64,000 bases of DNA from Clostridia bacterium. Lineage in GTDB: Bacteria; Bacillota; Clostridia; Christensenellales; CAG-138. The notes beneath the pieces were generated by a model. It was not told the DNA's origin and did not search any database. It saw only the letters and a program-made list of their open reading frames with translations. The first letter of the stretch is position 1. Every line of letters begins with the position of its first letter. Both the position numbers and the translations under genes were made by a program. Positions 1-8,209 of the stretch are shown here, piece after piece. Where the stretch lies: contig JAFWOT010000009.1 of the NCBI GenBank assembly GCA_017509785.1, positions 1 to 64,000 on the forward strand, given 5' to 3'.

Positions 1-18
1 TCGAGAGGTACCTGACCA

Positions 19-136
19 TTCCGGTGGTTAAGCTGAGGGGTCCCACCTGTTCCCATCCCGAACACAGAAGTTAAGCCCTCATACACCGAAAGTACTGTGC
101 TGGCGACGGCATGGGAGGATAGGCAGCTGCCGGATC
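19..136 (+). rRNA. rrf: 5S ribosomal RNA
   Basis: The stretch carries the conserved 5S core CCCATCCCGAACACAGAAG and, further on, GGGAGGATAGG. The two ends (ATTCCGGTGG and AGCTGCCGGAT) pair to form helix I. The length of about 118 bases is normal for 5S rRNA. Ends are estimated from helix I pairing and may be off by a few bases. The 23S gene would lie upstream, outside the window. Oddly, the last 20 or so bases of the gene recur three times downstream, at about 305-328, 500-512 and 750-776. Confidence 0.9.
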
Positions 137-178
137 CCAAACGAAAAAGAGCATCCAACGGATGCTCTTTTTCGTTTC
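137..178 (+). terminator. Terminator after 5S rRNA
   Basis: A long near-perfect hairpin with arms AAACGAAAAAGAGCATCC and GGATGCTCTTTTTCGTTT and a three-base loop directly follows the 5S gene. The T-rich right arm fits intrinsic termination of the rRNA operon. Confidence 0.85.
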
Positions 179-190
179 AGAAACAGTATT

Positions 191-328
191 TGCCTATCCT
201 CCCGCCGTCGCGTAAAAAGCGAAGCTTTTTACCTGCGACGTGAGAATATCCGAACCCCGTGAGGATATTCTCAGTGAGCAAACCAAAGGTTTGCGACGCA
301 TGGTGAGGATAGGCAGCTGCCGGATCCC
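191..328 (+). repeat. Foldback unit A with 5S 3'-tail copy
   Basis: An outer inverted repeat, TGCCTATCCTC at 191-201 against GAGGATAGGCA at 305-315, encloses three hairpins. They lie at about 212-232 (arms around GCGAAGC), 241-273 (TGAGAATATCC against GGATATTCTCA) and 278-294 (GCAAACC against GGTTTGC). The result is a cloverleaf-like fold. The right outer arm and the bases after it, to 328, are identical to the 3' end of the 5S gene, so the left arm is an inverted copy of that tail. Confidence 0.8.
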
Positions 329-367
329 AAAACAAAACAGTCACCCCTTGGGTGGCTGTTTTGTTTT
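329..367 (+). terminator. Second terminator-like hairpin after a 5S-tail copy
   Basis: A hairpin with arms AAAACAAAACAGTCACC and GGTGGCTGTTTTGTTTT sits in the same place relative to the 5S-tail copy as the real terminator does to the 5S gene. Its sequence differs. It may be the end of another rRNA operon brought here by recombination, which is inference. Confidence 0.65.
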
Positions 368-382
368 AGCATTCAACAATTG

Positions 383-512
383 TTTATCCTCCCATTATCC
401 GCCGCGTTTTAGGCGGAGCCTAAAACCAAGCGACGTGAGAATATCCGAACTCGTGAGGATATTCTCAGTGAGCAAACCAAAGGTTTGCGACGCATGGAAG
501 AGGATAGGCAGC
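383..512 (+). repeat. Foldback unit B
   Basis: Second copy of the unit. The outer arms are TATCCTC at 385-391 and GAGGATA at 500-506. The first hairpin has changed to TTTTAGGC against GCCTAAAA, while the second (about 436-468) and third (GCAAACC/GGTTTGC) match unit A almost exactly. The unit ends in GAGGATAGGCAG, the 5S tail, which here is cut short. Confidence 0.75.
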
Positions 513-550
513 GTCTCTGTTTTTTCTTTCCCTTTGGTCTCCGTCACCTG

Positions 551-776
551 CCCATCCCCCCATTATCCGTCGCGTTTTAGGCTGAGCCTAAAACCAAGCG
601 ACGTGAGGATATCCGAACTCGTGAGGAGCTTCTCGATGAACAAAGAAGCGGAAGCTCATGTTAAATCTTTCTTTTCGACCGAGAATACGGAGGGGGACCC
701 CCGACGGATTCTCGAGATCCAAAGGCTCCGGCCTTTGGATAGCATGGAAGAGGATAGGCAGCTGCCGGATTATCCA
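551..776 (+). repeat. Diverged foldback unit C
   Basis: Third, longer and decayed copy. The first hairpin (TTTTAGGC/GCCTAAAA, about 574-593) is kept. The second and third are replaced by a stem around 679-714 (GAGAAT ... ATTCTC with a G-run against a C-run) and ATCCAAAGGC against GCCTTTGGAT at about 717-740. It ends with the full 5S-tail copy AGGATAGGCAGCTGCCGGAT, which joins directly to the protein remnant. Confidence 0.65.
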
Positions 777-2450
777 TTATCCTCCGACCCCGTGACCTAC
801 GACGACAACGGTGACATCATCCCGCTGTCGGAGAGGTTCAACGAGGAGAATGAGGATATCAGGTATCAGCATCGCGTCGTTGATGTCGATTCTGGCAGCG
901 CAGTTGTGGAATTGTCGGACGACAGCGAACTTGCTAAACTGCTTATAAATCGAGGCAACAAAAGCGTATCGAAGGTTATAGCGGATTATATTTTTGATGT
1001 ATTCCGTGGCAAAATCATTACGTTGCAAGATGGGCGAGAGATAATTGTAGATCGTCACGATGCGAAGAAGCTGTCGCAGTATCCTAAACCGAGAAAAACT
1101 GCGGAGCTGGCAAGTATCGAGCGCATTATTCAAAATGCAGTTTTACATCATAGCGATCCTCGACCGTCACACAATAAATTTAAGACTTTCCACTATTATC
1201 GCTCGGCAGTACGATATGGCAACACAGTTTTCACCGTGGAGCTAAATGTTGGAGAGGCAAAAAACGACGGACGTTCTCATCTTTATGACTTGCGAGAGGT
1301 AAACGAAAACACCACCGCCCCGTCTAAAACGGGAACAGCAATGCCCGGTCAAGAGACTGGCGTAATGCTCACAAGTGGTGTCTCTAATGATAGAGTACCA
1401 CAACCCTCCAACGATGTCAACCCCGTTTCGCAAGAAATTTCGTCTGCGGGAACGAGCATCAAGCAGATACCCGCGTTGTTCAAGCATCCGAACGTCGAGT
1501 TTGGTGAAACGAACATCGACATCGGCGGCGGCAGATTTGACCTTGCGACCAATTACCTTGCGGAGCGCGGCACGAAGAATATGCTGTTCGATCCCTACAA
1601 CCAGAGCGAGGAGGTCAACAGGGCGACGCTCGACTATCTGATGCAGGGTAACAAAGCGGATACCGTCACCTGTGCGAACGTACTCAACGTCATTGCTGAA
1701 CCAGACGCGAGGGCAAACGTCATACTCGAAGCGGCGAAAGCCGTAAAGGAGGACGGCAAAGCCTACTTCATGGTCTACGAGGGCGACGGCTCCGGCGAGG
1801 GCAAGCGTACAGGCGCGAGATGGCAGAACAACCGCAAGACCGCCGACTACATGGGCGAGATCGGGCAATACTTCAATTCCGTTCAGCGAAAGGGCAAGCT
1901 CATAATAGCATCCGAGGTCGATGAGGATCTCACCGCCGCAAGTTGGGAGACCACGCCGGGGAATGCGACCCGCTACCAAGACCGTGACTTCCGCATCGAC
2001 TTCAACGTCCCGCAGCTCGACACCAAAGCTCTCCACGAAGCCGTTAAGGGCGGCGAGGGTACGGTCGAGAACCGCTTCGAGGTCAAGTGCGAAAAGACCG
2101 ACAGCGGCTTTGCCGTGTATATCACAGACAAGGACAGCGGCAAGACCTACGACCGCGCCGAGACCGTGACCGAGGGCAACGCGAAAGCCGAAGCCGAACG
2201 TGCGGCGGCGGTCATAAGGAACATCAAGCGCGGCAGAGCGGACAGCACAAGCCGGTCGACGGCGGGGATCTATATCGAACCCTGCACGAACGCGGCAAGG
2301 TCTTCTGCTGTTCCCGTCAGCTATGAGGACGCGGAGGGCAGTATTCGCCTCGTTCCAAGGCAGCCCGCACAGCGATCGGAGCGCGCGGCTCCGAGCCCGC
2401 CTTCCGCATACAAAAATATCCCCGCCCTTGGTTTCCGAAGGCGGGGATAA
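744..2450 (+). pseudogene. Truncated large polyvalent protein remnant (phage/ICE type)
   Basis: The open frame runs from the 5S-tail copy to 2450 with no ribosome binding site at any plausible start, so the 5' end is missing. The first recognisable block (DDNGDIIPLSERFN, NEDIRYQ) is the kind of linker seen in large polyvalent proteins of phages and conjugative elements. Next comes a stretch resembling LPD/BECR-fold nuclease-associated domains (about 940-1300). A Rossmann methyltransferase-like segment follows, with NIDIGGGRFD as motif I (about 1515). The last 80 or so codons are Arg/Ser/Pro-rich and look out of frame. The frame ends inside the terminator of the convergent gene. Domain naming is by motif memory and is only moderately sure; the status as a broken remnant is better supported. 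Confidence 0.6.
2411..2448 (-). terminator. Terminator of the leftward lipoprotein gene
   Basis: Read leftward, ATCCCCGCC and GGCGGGGAT form a nine-pair stem followed by a run of five T. It lies about 20 bases past the lipoprotein stop codon. Confidence 0.8.
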
Positions 2451-2469
2451 TGACCTATTTGTTATTTGT

Positions 2470-3228
2470 TCAGGCGACCCTGTTGAATACCATGGGCAGC
2501 ATGCCGGAGCTGATGTTCGCGCCCTCGCCGCTTTCGATCGCGTCGAAGCTGAGCTCGTTCTCGCCCACGGTCACCGCGATGACCTCGACGTCGCCGTCGG
2601 CATTGGTGATGCTGAGCTTGCCGTCCTTGAGCTCATAGGTGCCTTCCTCGACGAGTTCATCCTCGTTCTCATCGAGATCGGCGAGCATCTGTTCACCGAG
2701 CTCATCCCAGGACTTGATCTCGAGAGCCTCGAGCACCTGTTCCTCGGTCATCTGTTCGCCGTCCTCGGACATCGCGGAGAACATGGCCATCATGAGATCC
2801 TTCATAGCGGGGACCATTTCCTTTGCGGCGGAAGCAACGGCGGCCTTGTAGCTCTCGGCCTCGGGCTGAATGACGTAGGTGCCGTCCTCGTTGAAGGTCA
2901 TGGTGAGAGTGAAGAAGGTGTCGGTGATGGTGACGCCGGAAAGCATACCGGTCTCATCCTCGGCGAAGGCCTGGTTCATCTGATCGGCGATGTTGATCTC
3001 GCCCTCCCAGGTACCGACGATGCTGCCTTCCACAACGGGAGCGGCCTCGGTGGGCTCCTCGGTGGGTTCATCGGTGGGGGCTTCGGTGACCTCCTCGGTC
3101 ATGACGGGCTCCTCGGAGGGAGCGGGGGTGTTCTCCTTATTGGTGCAGGCGGCGAAGACGGTCAGTACCATCATGACTGCCAGCAGGAGAGCGGCGATGC
3201 GGGCTCCGTTTGCGGAAAAGAGTTTCAT
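2470..3228 (-). CDS. Acidic lipoprotein with lipocalin-like domain
   Basis: A 252-residue protein. The start at 3228 is chosen because GGAGG lies eight bases before the ATG; an in-frame ATG five codons upstream overlaps that site. Residues 1-28 form a lipoprotein signal ending in VFAAC, so the mature protein is probably tethered to the outer face of the membrane. A Glu/Pro/Thr-rich linker (about 30-65) leads to a domain with GTWEG, TYVIQP and YELKDGKLSI, the pattern of small lipocalin-like beta-barrel domains common in Clostridia. No catalytic motif is visible and the ligand is unknown. It is a single gene with its own promoter (-35 TTGATT 3295-3300, 16 bases, -10 TATAAT 3273-3278) and terminator. 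Confidence 0.75.
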   Translation of the reverse strand: MKLFSANGARIAALLLAVMMVLTVFAACTNKENTPAPSEEPVMTEEVTEAPTDEPTEEPTEAAPVVEGSIVGTWEGEINIADQMNQAFAEDETGMLSGVTITDTFFTLTMTFNEDGTYVIQPEAESYKAAVASAAKEMVPAMKDLMMAMFSAMSEDGEQMTEEQVLEALEIKSWDELGEQMLADLDENEDELVEEGTYELKDGKLSITNADGDVEVIAVTVGENELSFDAIESGEGANISSGMLPMVFNRVA

Positions 3229-3272
3229 GTTTATTTCCTCCATGTTTTTTTGCGTTTTTTTCGCTAAGTTGT

Positions 3273-3300
3273 ATTATAACATAAACTCTCGTTTAATCAA
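3273..3300 (-). promoter_or_regulatory. Promoter of the lipoprotein gene
   Basis: Read leftward: TTGATT, 16 bases, TATAAT, about 45 bases before the start codon. It is divergent from the promoter at 3367. Confidence 0.7.
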
Positions 3301-3366
3301 CATATATTTTATTTTTGCCTGCGTGCGGCGGATTTGCGAAATATGTCATATATATTCGTTCCGGGC

Positions 3367-3395
3367 TTGATTTGCAACGGCGTTTGAATTATAAT
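3367..3395 (+). promoter_or_regulatory. Promoter of the zinc-ribbon membrane protein
   Basis: -35 TTGATT (3367-3372), 17-base spacer, perfect -10 TATAAT (3390-3395). It lies 30 bases before the start at 3425. Confidence 0.75.
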
Positions 3396-3424
3396 CTATC
3401 CGACTCATAACAGGAGGTTTATCC

Positions 3425-4030
3425 ATGTCCGTATTAAAGAAATGCATCAACTGCGGTGCAATCGTCTCCCCGGAGGAGGATTCCTGCCCGATTTGCGGCT
3501 CCATACATTTTGAGGAGACCGACGCCATCGCCGAACCCGGCTTTGAGCCCGCGGCTCCCGCTCAGGCGCCTGTGCCCCAAGGGTCCGAGAACGTCGCCGC
3601 CGGTATCGCGGGCGCATTCCTATTCGGTCTTATCGGCGCAGCAGTCTATTTCGGAATATATCAGCTCGGCTACATAGCCGGCATCTGCGGATTCATCATA
3701 TTCTTCCTTGCAAACTTCGGCTACGGCCTCTTCTGCGGCAAAAAGGACAGCGTCTCCGCTGCCAGGATAGTCACCTGCATCGTGATCACGATCGTTATGA
3801 TATTCCTTGCCGAGTACGTCTCCGTGGCGTTCGATATCTACAGAGCGTTCAAGGAGGAGGGCGAGACGATGTCATTCGTAGACGTACTCCGTGCGCTTCC
3901 CAATGCCTTTACCGATAAGGAATTCGTCATTGAGTTCATGAAGGAGCTCGGCATCGCGCTCGCAATGGCCGCTCTCGCCATCGCCGCGAACGTCGCCAAG
4001 ATGATAAAGGACCGCAAGGCCCGCAGGTAA
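3425..4030 (+). CDS. Zinc-ribbon membrane protein
   Basis: A 201-residue protein with AGGAGG nine bases before the ATG. The N-terminus holds a zinc ribbon with two CxxC knuckles (CINC, CPIC; residues 7-24), then a Pro/Ala linker and four or so hydrophobic helices (about 57-80, 83-100, 112-132, 175-192). The tail KMIKDRKARR is basic, so both ends are probably cytoplasmic. The family is not recognised beyond the ribbon. At least five other proteins in the window share the ribbon-plus-membrane layout. Monocistronic, with a sigma-A promoter and a shared bidirectional terminator. Confidence 0.75.
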   Translation: MSVLKKCINCGAIVSPEEDSCPICGSIHFEETDAIAEPGFEPAAPAQAPVPQGSENVAAGIAGAFLFGLIGAAVYFGIYQLGYIAGICGFIIFFLANFGYGLFCGKKDSVSAARIVTCIVITIVMIFLAEYVSVAFDIYRAFKEEGETMSFVDVLRALPNAFTDKEFVIEFMKELGIALAMAALAIAANVAKMIKDRKARR

Positions 4031-4045
4031 AAGAATACGCGCAGA

Positions 4046-4075
4046 TCAAAAAACCGCCCGATGAGGCGGTTTTTG
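4046..4075. terminator. Bidirectional terminator
   Basis: AAAAACCGCC and GGCGGTTTTT form a stem with loop CGATGA between two convergent genes. T-runs occur on both strands. Confidence 0.85.
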
Positions 4076-4085
4076 ATTTATCCGA

Positions 4086-4463
4086 TCACATAAGAACGAC
4101 GTTCCTCACGACTCCCCAGATAAGGAGCAGCCCCGCCAGCACCCATGCGAGCGCGGAAGCTGCCTTGCCGGACGCCTTGGTTCCGAAGCGGACGTACCGC
4201 ACCGCGCAGTGGATGAGCAGCGCTGCGATCGCGGGGGAGAGGATGAGCACGGCGGCGTTCGCCCTGAACGCAGAAGAAAGATCGAGCCGCAGCAGGCTCG
4301 CCGCCATCCTCGTCACGCCGCAGCCGGGGCAATTCAGCCCCGTCACGAGGTGGAAAACGCAGGGGATCCCCAGCCCCGTTTTTGAAAAAAGAAAAGCATA
4401 AGCGCAGCCGGCTAAGAGCAGGACTGCGCTTATCACTATTACCTTTTTGAGCCGCGCCTTCAC
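4086..4463 (-). CDS. DUF2752 membrane protein
   Basis: A 125-residue protein with three predicted membrane helices and the DUF2752 hallmark CPGCGVTRM (about residues 45-53). The start is GTG at 4463, one base after the stop of the upstream gene, so translation is probably coupled; no strong separate ribosome site is seen. The function of DUF2752 is unknown. Its pairing with a DUF4234 zinc-ribbon protein suggests a shared membrane role, which is inference. Confidence 0.8.
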   Translation of the reverse strand: MKARLKKVIVISAVLLLAGCAYAFLFSKTGLGIPCVFHLVTGLNCPGCGVTRMAASLLRLDLSSAFRANAAVLILSPAIAALLIHCAVRYVRFGTKASGKAASALAWVLAGLLLIWGVVRNVVLM

Positions 4464-4464
4464 G

Positions 4465-4953
4465 TCAGGCGTCCATGGCGACCTTGTTGAGCTCGGACTG
4501 GATGAGCGCGTAATCGACTATCGCAAGCCCGACGATGGCAAGTATGAGATAGATGAGGGCGGAGTTCGAGGGAGCCTCGCCGTTGCTCTGCTTGATCCGG
4601 TCGACTTTCTCGCCGGCCTTGTAGAGCCAGATCCACCCGTAGATGCCGCAGGTGATAATGCTGAGAAGCAGGATGACGCCGGGGGTCTGATCGTCGGTAT
4701 CCCCGGCGGCGGTGTTGAGATCCGTCACCAGATTGAAGAACCAAACGAGCCCGTAGATGCCGCAGGTCACGACCGAAAGTATTATCGCGACGGCAATATC
4801 GCGCTTCTTTATATTCGCACGATAACCGCCGGGCGTGCCGCCGGCCGCATTCTCACGGGCGGGGGCGGCGGGAGCGCCGTTGTCGGTGCCGCAGTTGGGG
4901 CAGAAACGGTTGCCCTCGGGAATATGAGAGCCGCAATTTGTGCAGTATGCCAT
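4465..4953 (-). CDS. Zinc-ribbon DUF4234 membrane protein
   Basis: A 162-residue protein. The start is placed at the ATG preceded by AAGGAG at 4953, which makes MAYCTNCGSH the N-terminus; longer forms would run through the promoter. A zinc ribbon (CTNC, CPNC) at residues 4-22 is followed by a linker and three hydrophobic helices with the repeated motif TCGIYGxxW typical of DUF4234. Function unknown. It forms a two-gene leftward operon with the DUF2752 gene. Confidence 0.8.
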   Translation of the reverse strand: MAYCTNCGSHIPEGNRFCPNCGTDNGAPAAPARENAAGGTPGGYRANIKKRDIAVAIILSVVTCGIYGLVWFFNLVTDLNTAAGDTDDQTPGVILLLSIITCGIYGWIWLYKAGEKVDRIKQSNGEAPSNSALIYLILAIVGLAIVDYALIQSELNKVAMDA

Positions 4954-5021
4954 GAATAATTCTCCTTGTTTTATTTGGGATAACGAGCCGATAAAGCATA
5001 TGCCCGAGATCCCACGGATAG

Positions 5022-5050
5022 AATATAGCATATTGCGGCGGAATTGTCAA
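5022..5050 (-). promoter_or_regulatory. Promoter of the DUF4234-DUF2752 operon
   Basis: Read leftward: TTGACA (5045-5050), 17 bases, TATATT (5022-5027). Confidence 0.8.
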
Positions 5051-5060
5051 CGGAAAAAGG

Positions 5061-5090
5061 TTGACAGCCGCCCGAGCTCTGCTTTATAAG
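5061..5090 (+). promoter_or_regulatory. Promoter of a candidate small RNA
   Basis: -35 TTGACA (5061-5066), 18 bases, -10 TATAAG (5085-5090). It is divergent from the DUF4234 promoter, and no ORF with a ribosome site follows closely. Confidence 0.6.
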
Positions 5091-5095
5091 TTTCG

Positions 5096-5197
5096 CCGCT
5101 GATGAAAGAGCATCGGGAGCCGCTGCCTGCCCGTGCGCCCGCAGATAAGGCGGGAGTGCCCGGGAACGAGCGCGTGAAGCGCTGCGGGCGTTTTTTT
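5096..5197 (+). ncRNA. Candidate small structured RNA
   Basis: About 100 bases lie between a good promoter and a strong terminator, with no convincing protein. CGCCCGCAG (5136-5144) pairs with CTGCGGGCG (5182-5190), followed by seven T. Inside are local hairpins CCCGC/GCGGG and GCGC/GCGC. I could not match it to SRP RNA, 6S RNA or a riboswitch class. A second promoter (5280) drives the next gene, so this looks like an independent short transcript rather than a leader. Confidence 0.45.
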
Positions 5198-5279
5198 CGT
5201 ACGATCATCATTCTTTATTCGTTGACACGATCATTAACCGTTCTTGCCTTTCAATCTCTTTTTATATTAATTTTTCCGC

Positions 5280-5307
5280 TTGATTTAACGTGCGCTTCTG
5301 CTATAAT
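5280..5307 (+). promoter_or_regulatory. Promoter of the phosphodiesterase gene
   Basis: -35 TTGATT (5280-5285), 16 bases, -10 TATAAT (5302-5307), 31 bases before the ATG at 5339. Confidence 0.7.
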
Positions 5308-5338
5308 ACAGTTGTATTGAAAATGGGGAGAAATTCGC

Positions 5339-5905
5339 ATGAGATACCTGATCGCGTCCGATATACACGGCTCGGCATACTTTTGCCGGGAGCTGCTCAC
5401 GGCCTTCCGGCGGGAGGGAGCGGAAAGGCTCATACTCCTCGGCGACCTGCTCTATCACGGGCCGCGCAATCCTCTGCCGGATGAATACTCCCCGCAGGAG
5501 ACCGCGTCGTTGCTGAATTCGATGAGCGGCCGCGTGCTCTGCGTCCGCGGGAACTGCGATTCCGAGGTCGATCAGATGATGCTCGAATTCCCCATAATGG
5601 CGGAATACGCCCTCATGGAGGCGGGCGGCAGGCTCATCTACGTCACCCACGGGCATATCCGCGGGAGGGACGATCCGCCGAAGCTCCGTCCCGGCGACGT
5701 GCTCCTTCACGGGCACACGCATATACCCGCCTGCGAACGGCTCGGGGAGATATTCTATCTCAACCCCGGCTCCGTGAGCCTTCCGAAGGAGGGCGCGAAG
5801 CGCGGGTACGCGATACTCGAAAACGCGGTCTTCTCGTGGAAGGAGTTGGGAGGCGCCGAATACATGCGCTTCGATATAAACAGCTCAAACGCCGAAAGGC
5901 TTTAA
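5339..5905 (+). CDS. yfcE: YfcE/MJ0936-type metallophosphodiesterase
   Basis: A 188-residue calcineurin-like phosphodiesterase of the small YfcE group. The metal-binding motifs are in order: SDIHG (about 7-11), GDLLYHGPRNP (about 41-51), GNCDSE (about 72-77), THGH (about 103-106) and HGHTH (about 121-125). The family hydrolyses phosphodiester bonds in model substrates with Mn; the physiological substrate is unknown. The start has GGGGAG just upstream. It is followed by nfnA after 27 bases and may be co-transcribed with it. Confidence 0.88.
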   Translation: MRYLIASDIHGSAYFCRELLTAFRREGAERLILLGDLLYHGPRNPLPDEYSPQETASLLNSMSGRVLCVRGNCDSEVDQMMLEFPIMAEYALMEAGGRLIYVTHGHIRGRDDPPKLRPGDVLLHGHTHIPACERLGEIFYLNPGSVSLPKEGAKRGYAILENAVFSWKELGGAEYMRFDINSSNAERL

Positions 5906-5932
5906 AATACCTTGATCAAGAAGGGAAGTAAA

Positions 5933-6796
5933 ATGTACAGGATAGTCAGGAAGAAGGTCCTCAATCCCACCGTCACTCAGATGGAGATAGAGGCGCCGCT
6001 GGTCGCAAGGAAGGCGAAGCCCGGGCAGTTTATTATACTGCGCGTGGATGACGAGGGAGAAAGGATCCCCCTCACCGTCGCGGGGACGAATGCCGAGGAA
6101 GGCACCGTCAAGATCATTTTCCAGGTCGTCGGGGCGACGACCGAGCTCCTGAACCATAAGCGCGAGGGCGAGTCCATTACGGATTTCGCGGGTCCGCTCG
6201 GCGTGCCGACGCATCTTGAGGGGCTTAAGAAGGTCTGCATAGTGGGCGGCGGCGTGGGCTGCGCCATCGCGATGCCCATCGCGGAGGAGCTCCACCGCCT
6301 CGGCTGCGAGGTGACGAGCATTATCGGCTTCCGCAATAAGGATCTGCTCATACTCGAGGATGAGTTTACGGCCTGCTCCGACAGGCTCTTCGTCATGACG
6401 GACGACGGCTCCTACGGGCGGCACGGCAACGTCACCGTCCCCTTAAAGGAGATGCTCGAAGCCGGGGAGACCTTCGATATGATAATCACGATTGGTCCCC
6501 TCATAATGATGAAATTCGTGACGCTGACGGCGAAGCCCTTCGGTACGCCCGTCACCGTTTCCATGAACCCGATAATGATCGACGGCACCGGCATGTGCGG
6601 CGGCTGCCGCATAAGCCTCGTTCGCGGGGGCGAGCGCATAACGAAGTTCGCCTGCGTCGACGGACCCGATTTCAACGGTTATGAGATAGATTTCGACGAG
6701 GCCATGAGCCGCGGCAGGATGTATTTCGGTTTCGAACGCCGCGCCCATGAGCAGACCTGTAACCTTTTAAGGAAGGGGGAGAGCGAGAATGCCTAA
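5933..6796 (+). CDS. nfnA: NfnA, ferredoxin:NADP oxidoreductase small subunit
   Basis: A 287-residue subunit of the electron-bifurcating NADH-dependent reduced ferredoxin:NADP oxidoreductase, also annotated SudB. The ATG at 5933 has AAGGGAAG before it; a TTG seven codons upstream does not. An N-terminal FAD-binding barrel holds RIPLTVAG. A nucleotide-binding fold with GGGVGCAIAMPIA (about 104) follows, and near the C-terminus GTGMCGGCR plus FACVDGP are the expected [2Fe-2S] ligands. The gene overlaps nfnB by eight bases, so translation is coupled. The complex moves electrons among reduced ferredoxin, NADH and NADPH in the cytoplasm. Confidence 0.9.
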   Translation: MYRIVRKKVLNPTVTQMEIEAPLVARKAKPGQFIILRVDDEGERIPLTVAGTNAEEGTVKIIFQVVGATTELLNHKREGESITDFAGPLGVPTHLEGLKKVCIVGGGVGCAIAMPIAEELHRLGCEVTSIIGFRNKDLLILEDEFTACSDRLFVMTDDGSYGRHGNVTVPLKEMLEAGETFDMIITIGPLIMMKFVTLTAKPFGTPVTVSMNPIMIDGTGMCGGCRISLVRGGERITKFACVDGPDFNGYEIDFDEAMSRGRMYFGFERRAHEQTCNLLRKGESENA

Positions 6797-8207
6797 CATG
6801 GATCCGAAAAAGAACCCCATGCCGGTTCAGGAGCCCGAGGTAAGGGCTCATAATTTCAGCGAGGTCGCCCTCGGCTATTCCGAGCAGACCGCCTATGATG
6901 AGGCGAACCGCTGCCTCAACTGCAGAAACATGCCCTGCGTTTCCGGATGCCCCGTCAACGTGCGCATCCCCGCGTTCATAGAGAAGATCCGCGAGAGGGA
7001 TCTCGAGGGCGCGTATGAGGTCATCCACCGCACCTCCTCCCTGCCCGCCGTCTGCGGCAGGGTCTGCCCGCAGGAGACCCAATGCGAATCGAAGTGCGTC
7101 CGCGGCATAAAGGGCGAGCCCGTCGGCATCGGCAGGCTCGAACGCTTCGTCGCAGACCGCCATAACGAGACCTGCACCGCCGAGCCCGTCAAGCCCGAGC
7201 CCAACGGTCACCGCGTCGCCGTCGTCGGCTCCGGCCCCTCGGGCCTGACCTGCGCGGGCGACCTCGCGAAGAAGGGCTATTCCGTTACCGTTTTCGAGGC
7301 GCTCCACAGGGCGGGCGGCGTGCTCGTCTACGGGATACCCGAGTTCAGGCTCCCGAAGGCCATTGTCGCCAAGGAGGTCGAGACGCTTAAGAAACTCGGC
7401 GTCGACGTTCAGACGAACGTCATAATCGGCAAGACCCTCACCGTCGACGAGCTCTTCGAGCAGGGCTATGAGGCCGTCTTCATCGGCTCCGGCGCGGGGC
7501 TGCCCAATTTCATGAACATCCCCGGCGAGAGCCTCAAGGGCGTTTATTCCGCCAATGAGTTCCTCACGAGATCGAACCTCATGAAGGCGTATCTCGACGA
7601 TCCGCATACCCCCATAATGAAGGGCGGCAGGGTCGCCGTAGTCGGCGGAGGAAACGTCGCGATGGACGCCGCCCGTACGGCGCTGCGCCTCGGGGCCGAG
7701 CACGTCTATATAGTCTACCGCCGCTCCATGGAGGAGCTCCCCGCCAGGCGCGAGGAGGTCGAGCACGCCATGGAGGAGGGCATCGACTTCCGCCTGCTCA
7801 ACAACCCGGTCGAGATACTCGGCTATAATAACCCCGAGGATCCGCGCGACCCGAAGAACGGATTCGTCACCGGCATGCGCTGCATAAGGATGGAGCTCGG
7901 CGAGCCCGACGAGCGCGGCAGAAGGAGGCCCGTGGAGATCCCCGGCAGCGAGTTCGAGCTTTCGCTCGACGTCGTCATAATGGCCATCGGAACCAGTCCG
8001 AATCCCTTGATAAAATCCACCACGAGCGGGCTTGAAGTCAACCGAAAAGGTGGTATAATAGTGAATGAGGACGGGCTCACCTCGCGTGAGGGCGTCTTTG
8101 CCGGAGGTGACGCCGTGACGGGCGCCGCCACGGTCATTTCCGCCATGGGAGCCGGCAAGACGGCGGCCCGTGCCATAGACGAATATCTTAGTTCCAAGGA
8201 GGAATAA
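6789..8207 (+). CDS. nfnB: NfnB, NADPH-dependent oxidoreductase large subunit
   Basis: A 472-residue glutamate-synthase-small-subunit-like flavoprotein, also annotated GltA or SudA. The N-terminal domain carries Cys clusters for two [4Fe-4S] centres (CLNCRNMPCVSGCP and CGRVCPQETQCESKC). A FAD-binding motif, VAVVGSGPSGL, lies near residue 143 and a second Rossmann motif, VAVVGGGNVAMDAA, near 281. The C-terminal GGDAVTGAATV completes the FAD site. Pairing with nfnA favours NfnAB over glutamate synthase, and no large glutamate synthase subunit is present here. Confidence 0.9.
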   Translation: MPNMDPKKNPMPVQEPEVRAHNFSEVALGYSEQTAYDEANRCLNCRNMPCVSGCPVNVRIPAFIEKIRERDLEGAYEVIHRTSSLPAVCGRVCPQETQCESKCVRGIKGEPVGIGRLERFVADRHNETCTAEPVKPEPNGHRVAVVGSGPSGLTCAGDLAKKGYSVTVFEALHRAGGVLVYGIPEFRLPKAIVAKEVETLKKLGVDVQTNVIIGKTLTVDELFEQGYEAVFIGSGAGLPNFMNIPGESLKGVYSANEFLTRSNLMKAYLDDPHTPIMKGGRVAVVGGGNVAMDAARTALRLGAEHVYIVYRRSMEELPARREEVEHAMEEGIDFRLLNNPVEILGYNNPEDPRDPKNGFVTGMRCIRMELGEPDERGRRRPVEIPGSEFELSLDVVIMAIGTSPNPLIKSTTSGLEVNRKGGIIVNEDGLTSREGVFAGGDAVTGAATVISAMGAGKTAARAIDEYLSSKEE

Positions 8208-8209
8208 CA

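Noticed and set aside
240..743. Open frame through the foldback repeats upstream of the polyvalent remnant
   Set aside because: It is a translation of repeat hairpins (RISE..ILSE repeated) with no ribosome site, and it joins unrelated sequence.
5094..5135. CTGATGA resembling a hammerhead ribozyme core
   Set aside because: No GAAA box or matching stems follow, so a ribozyme is not supported.
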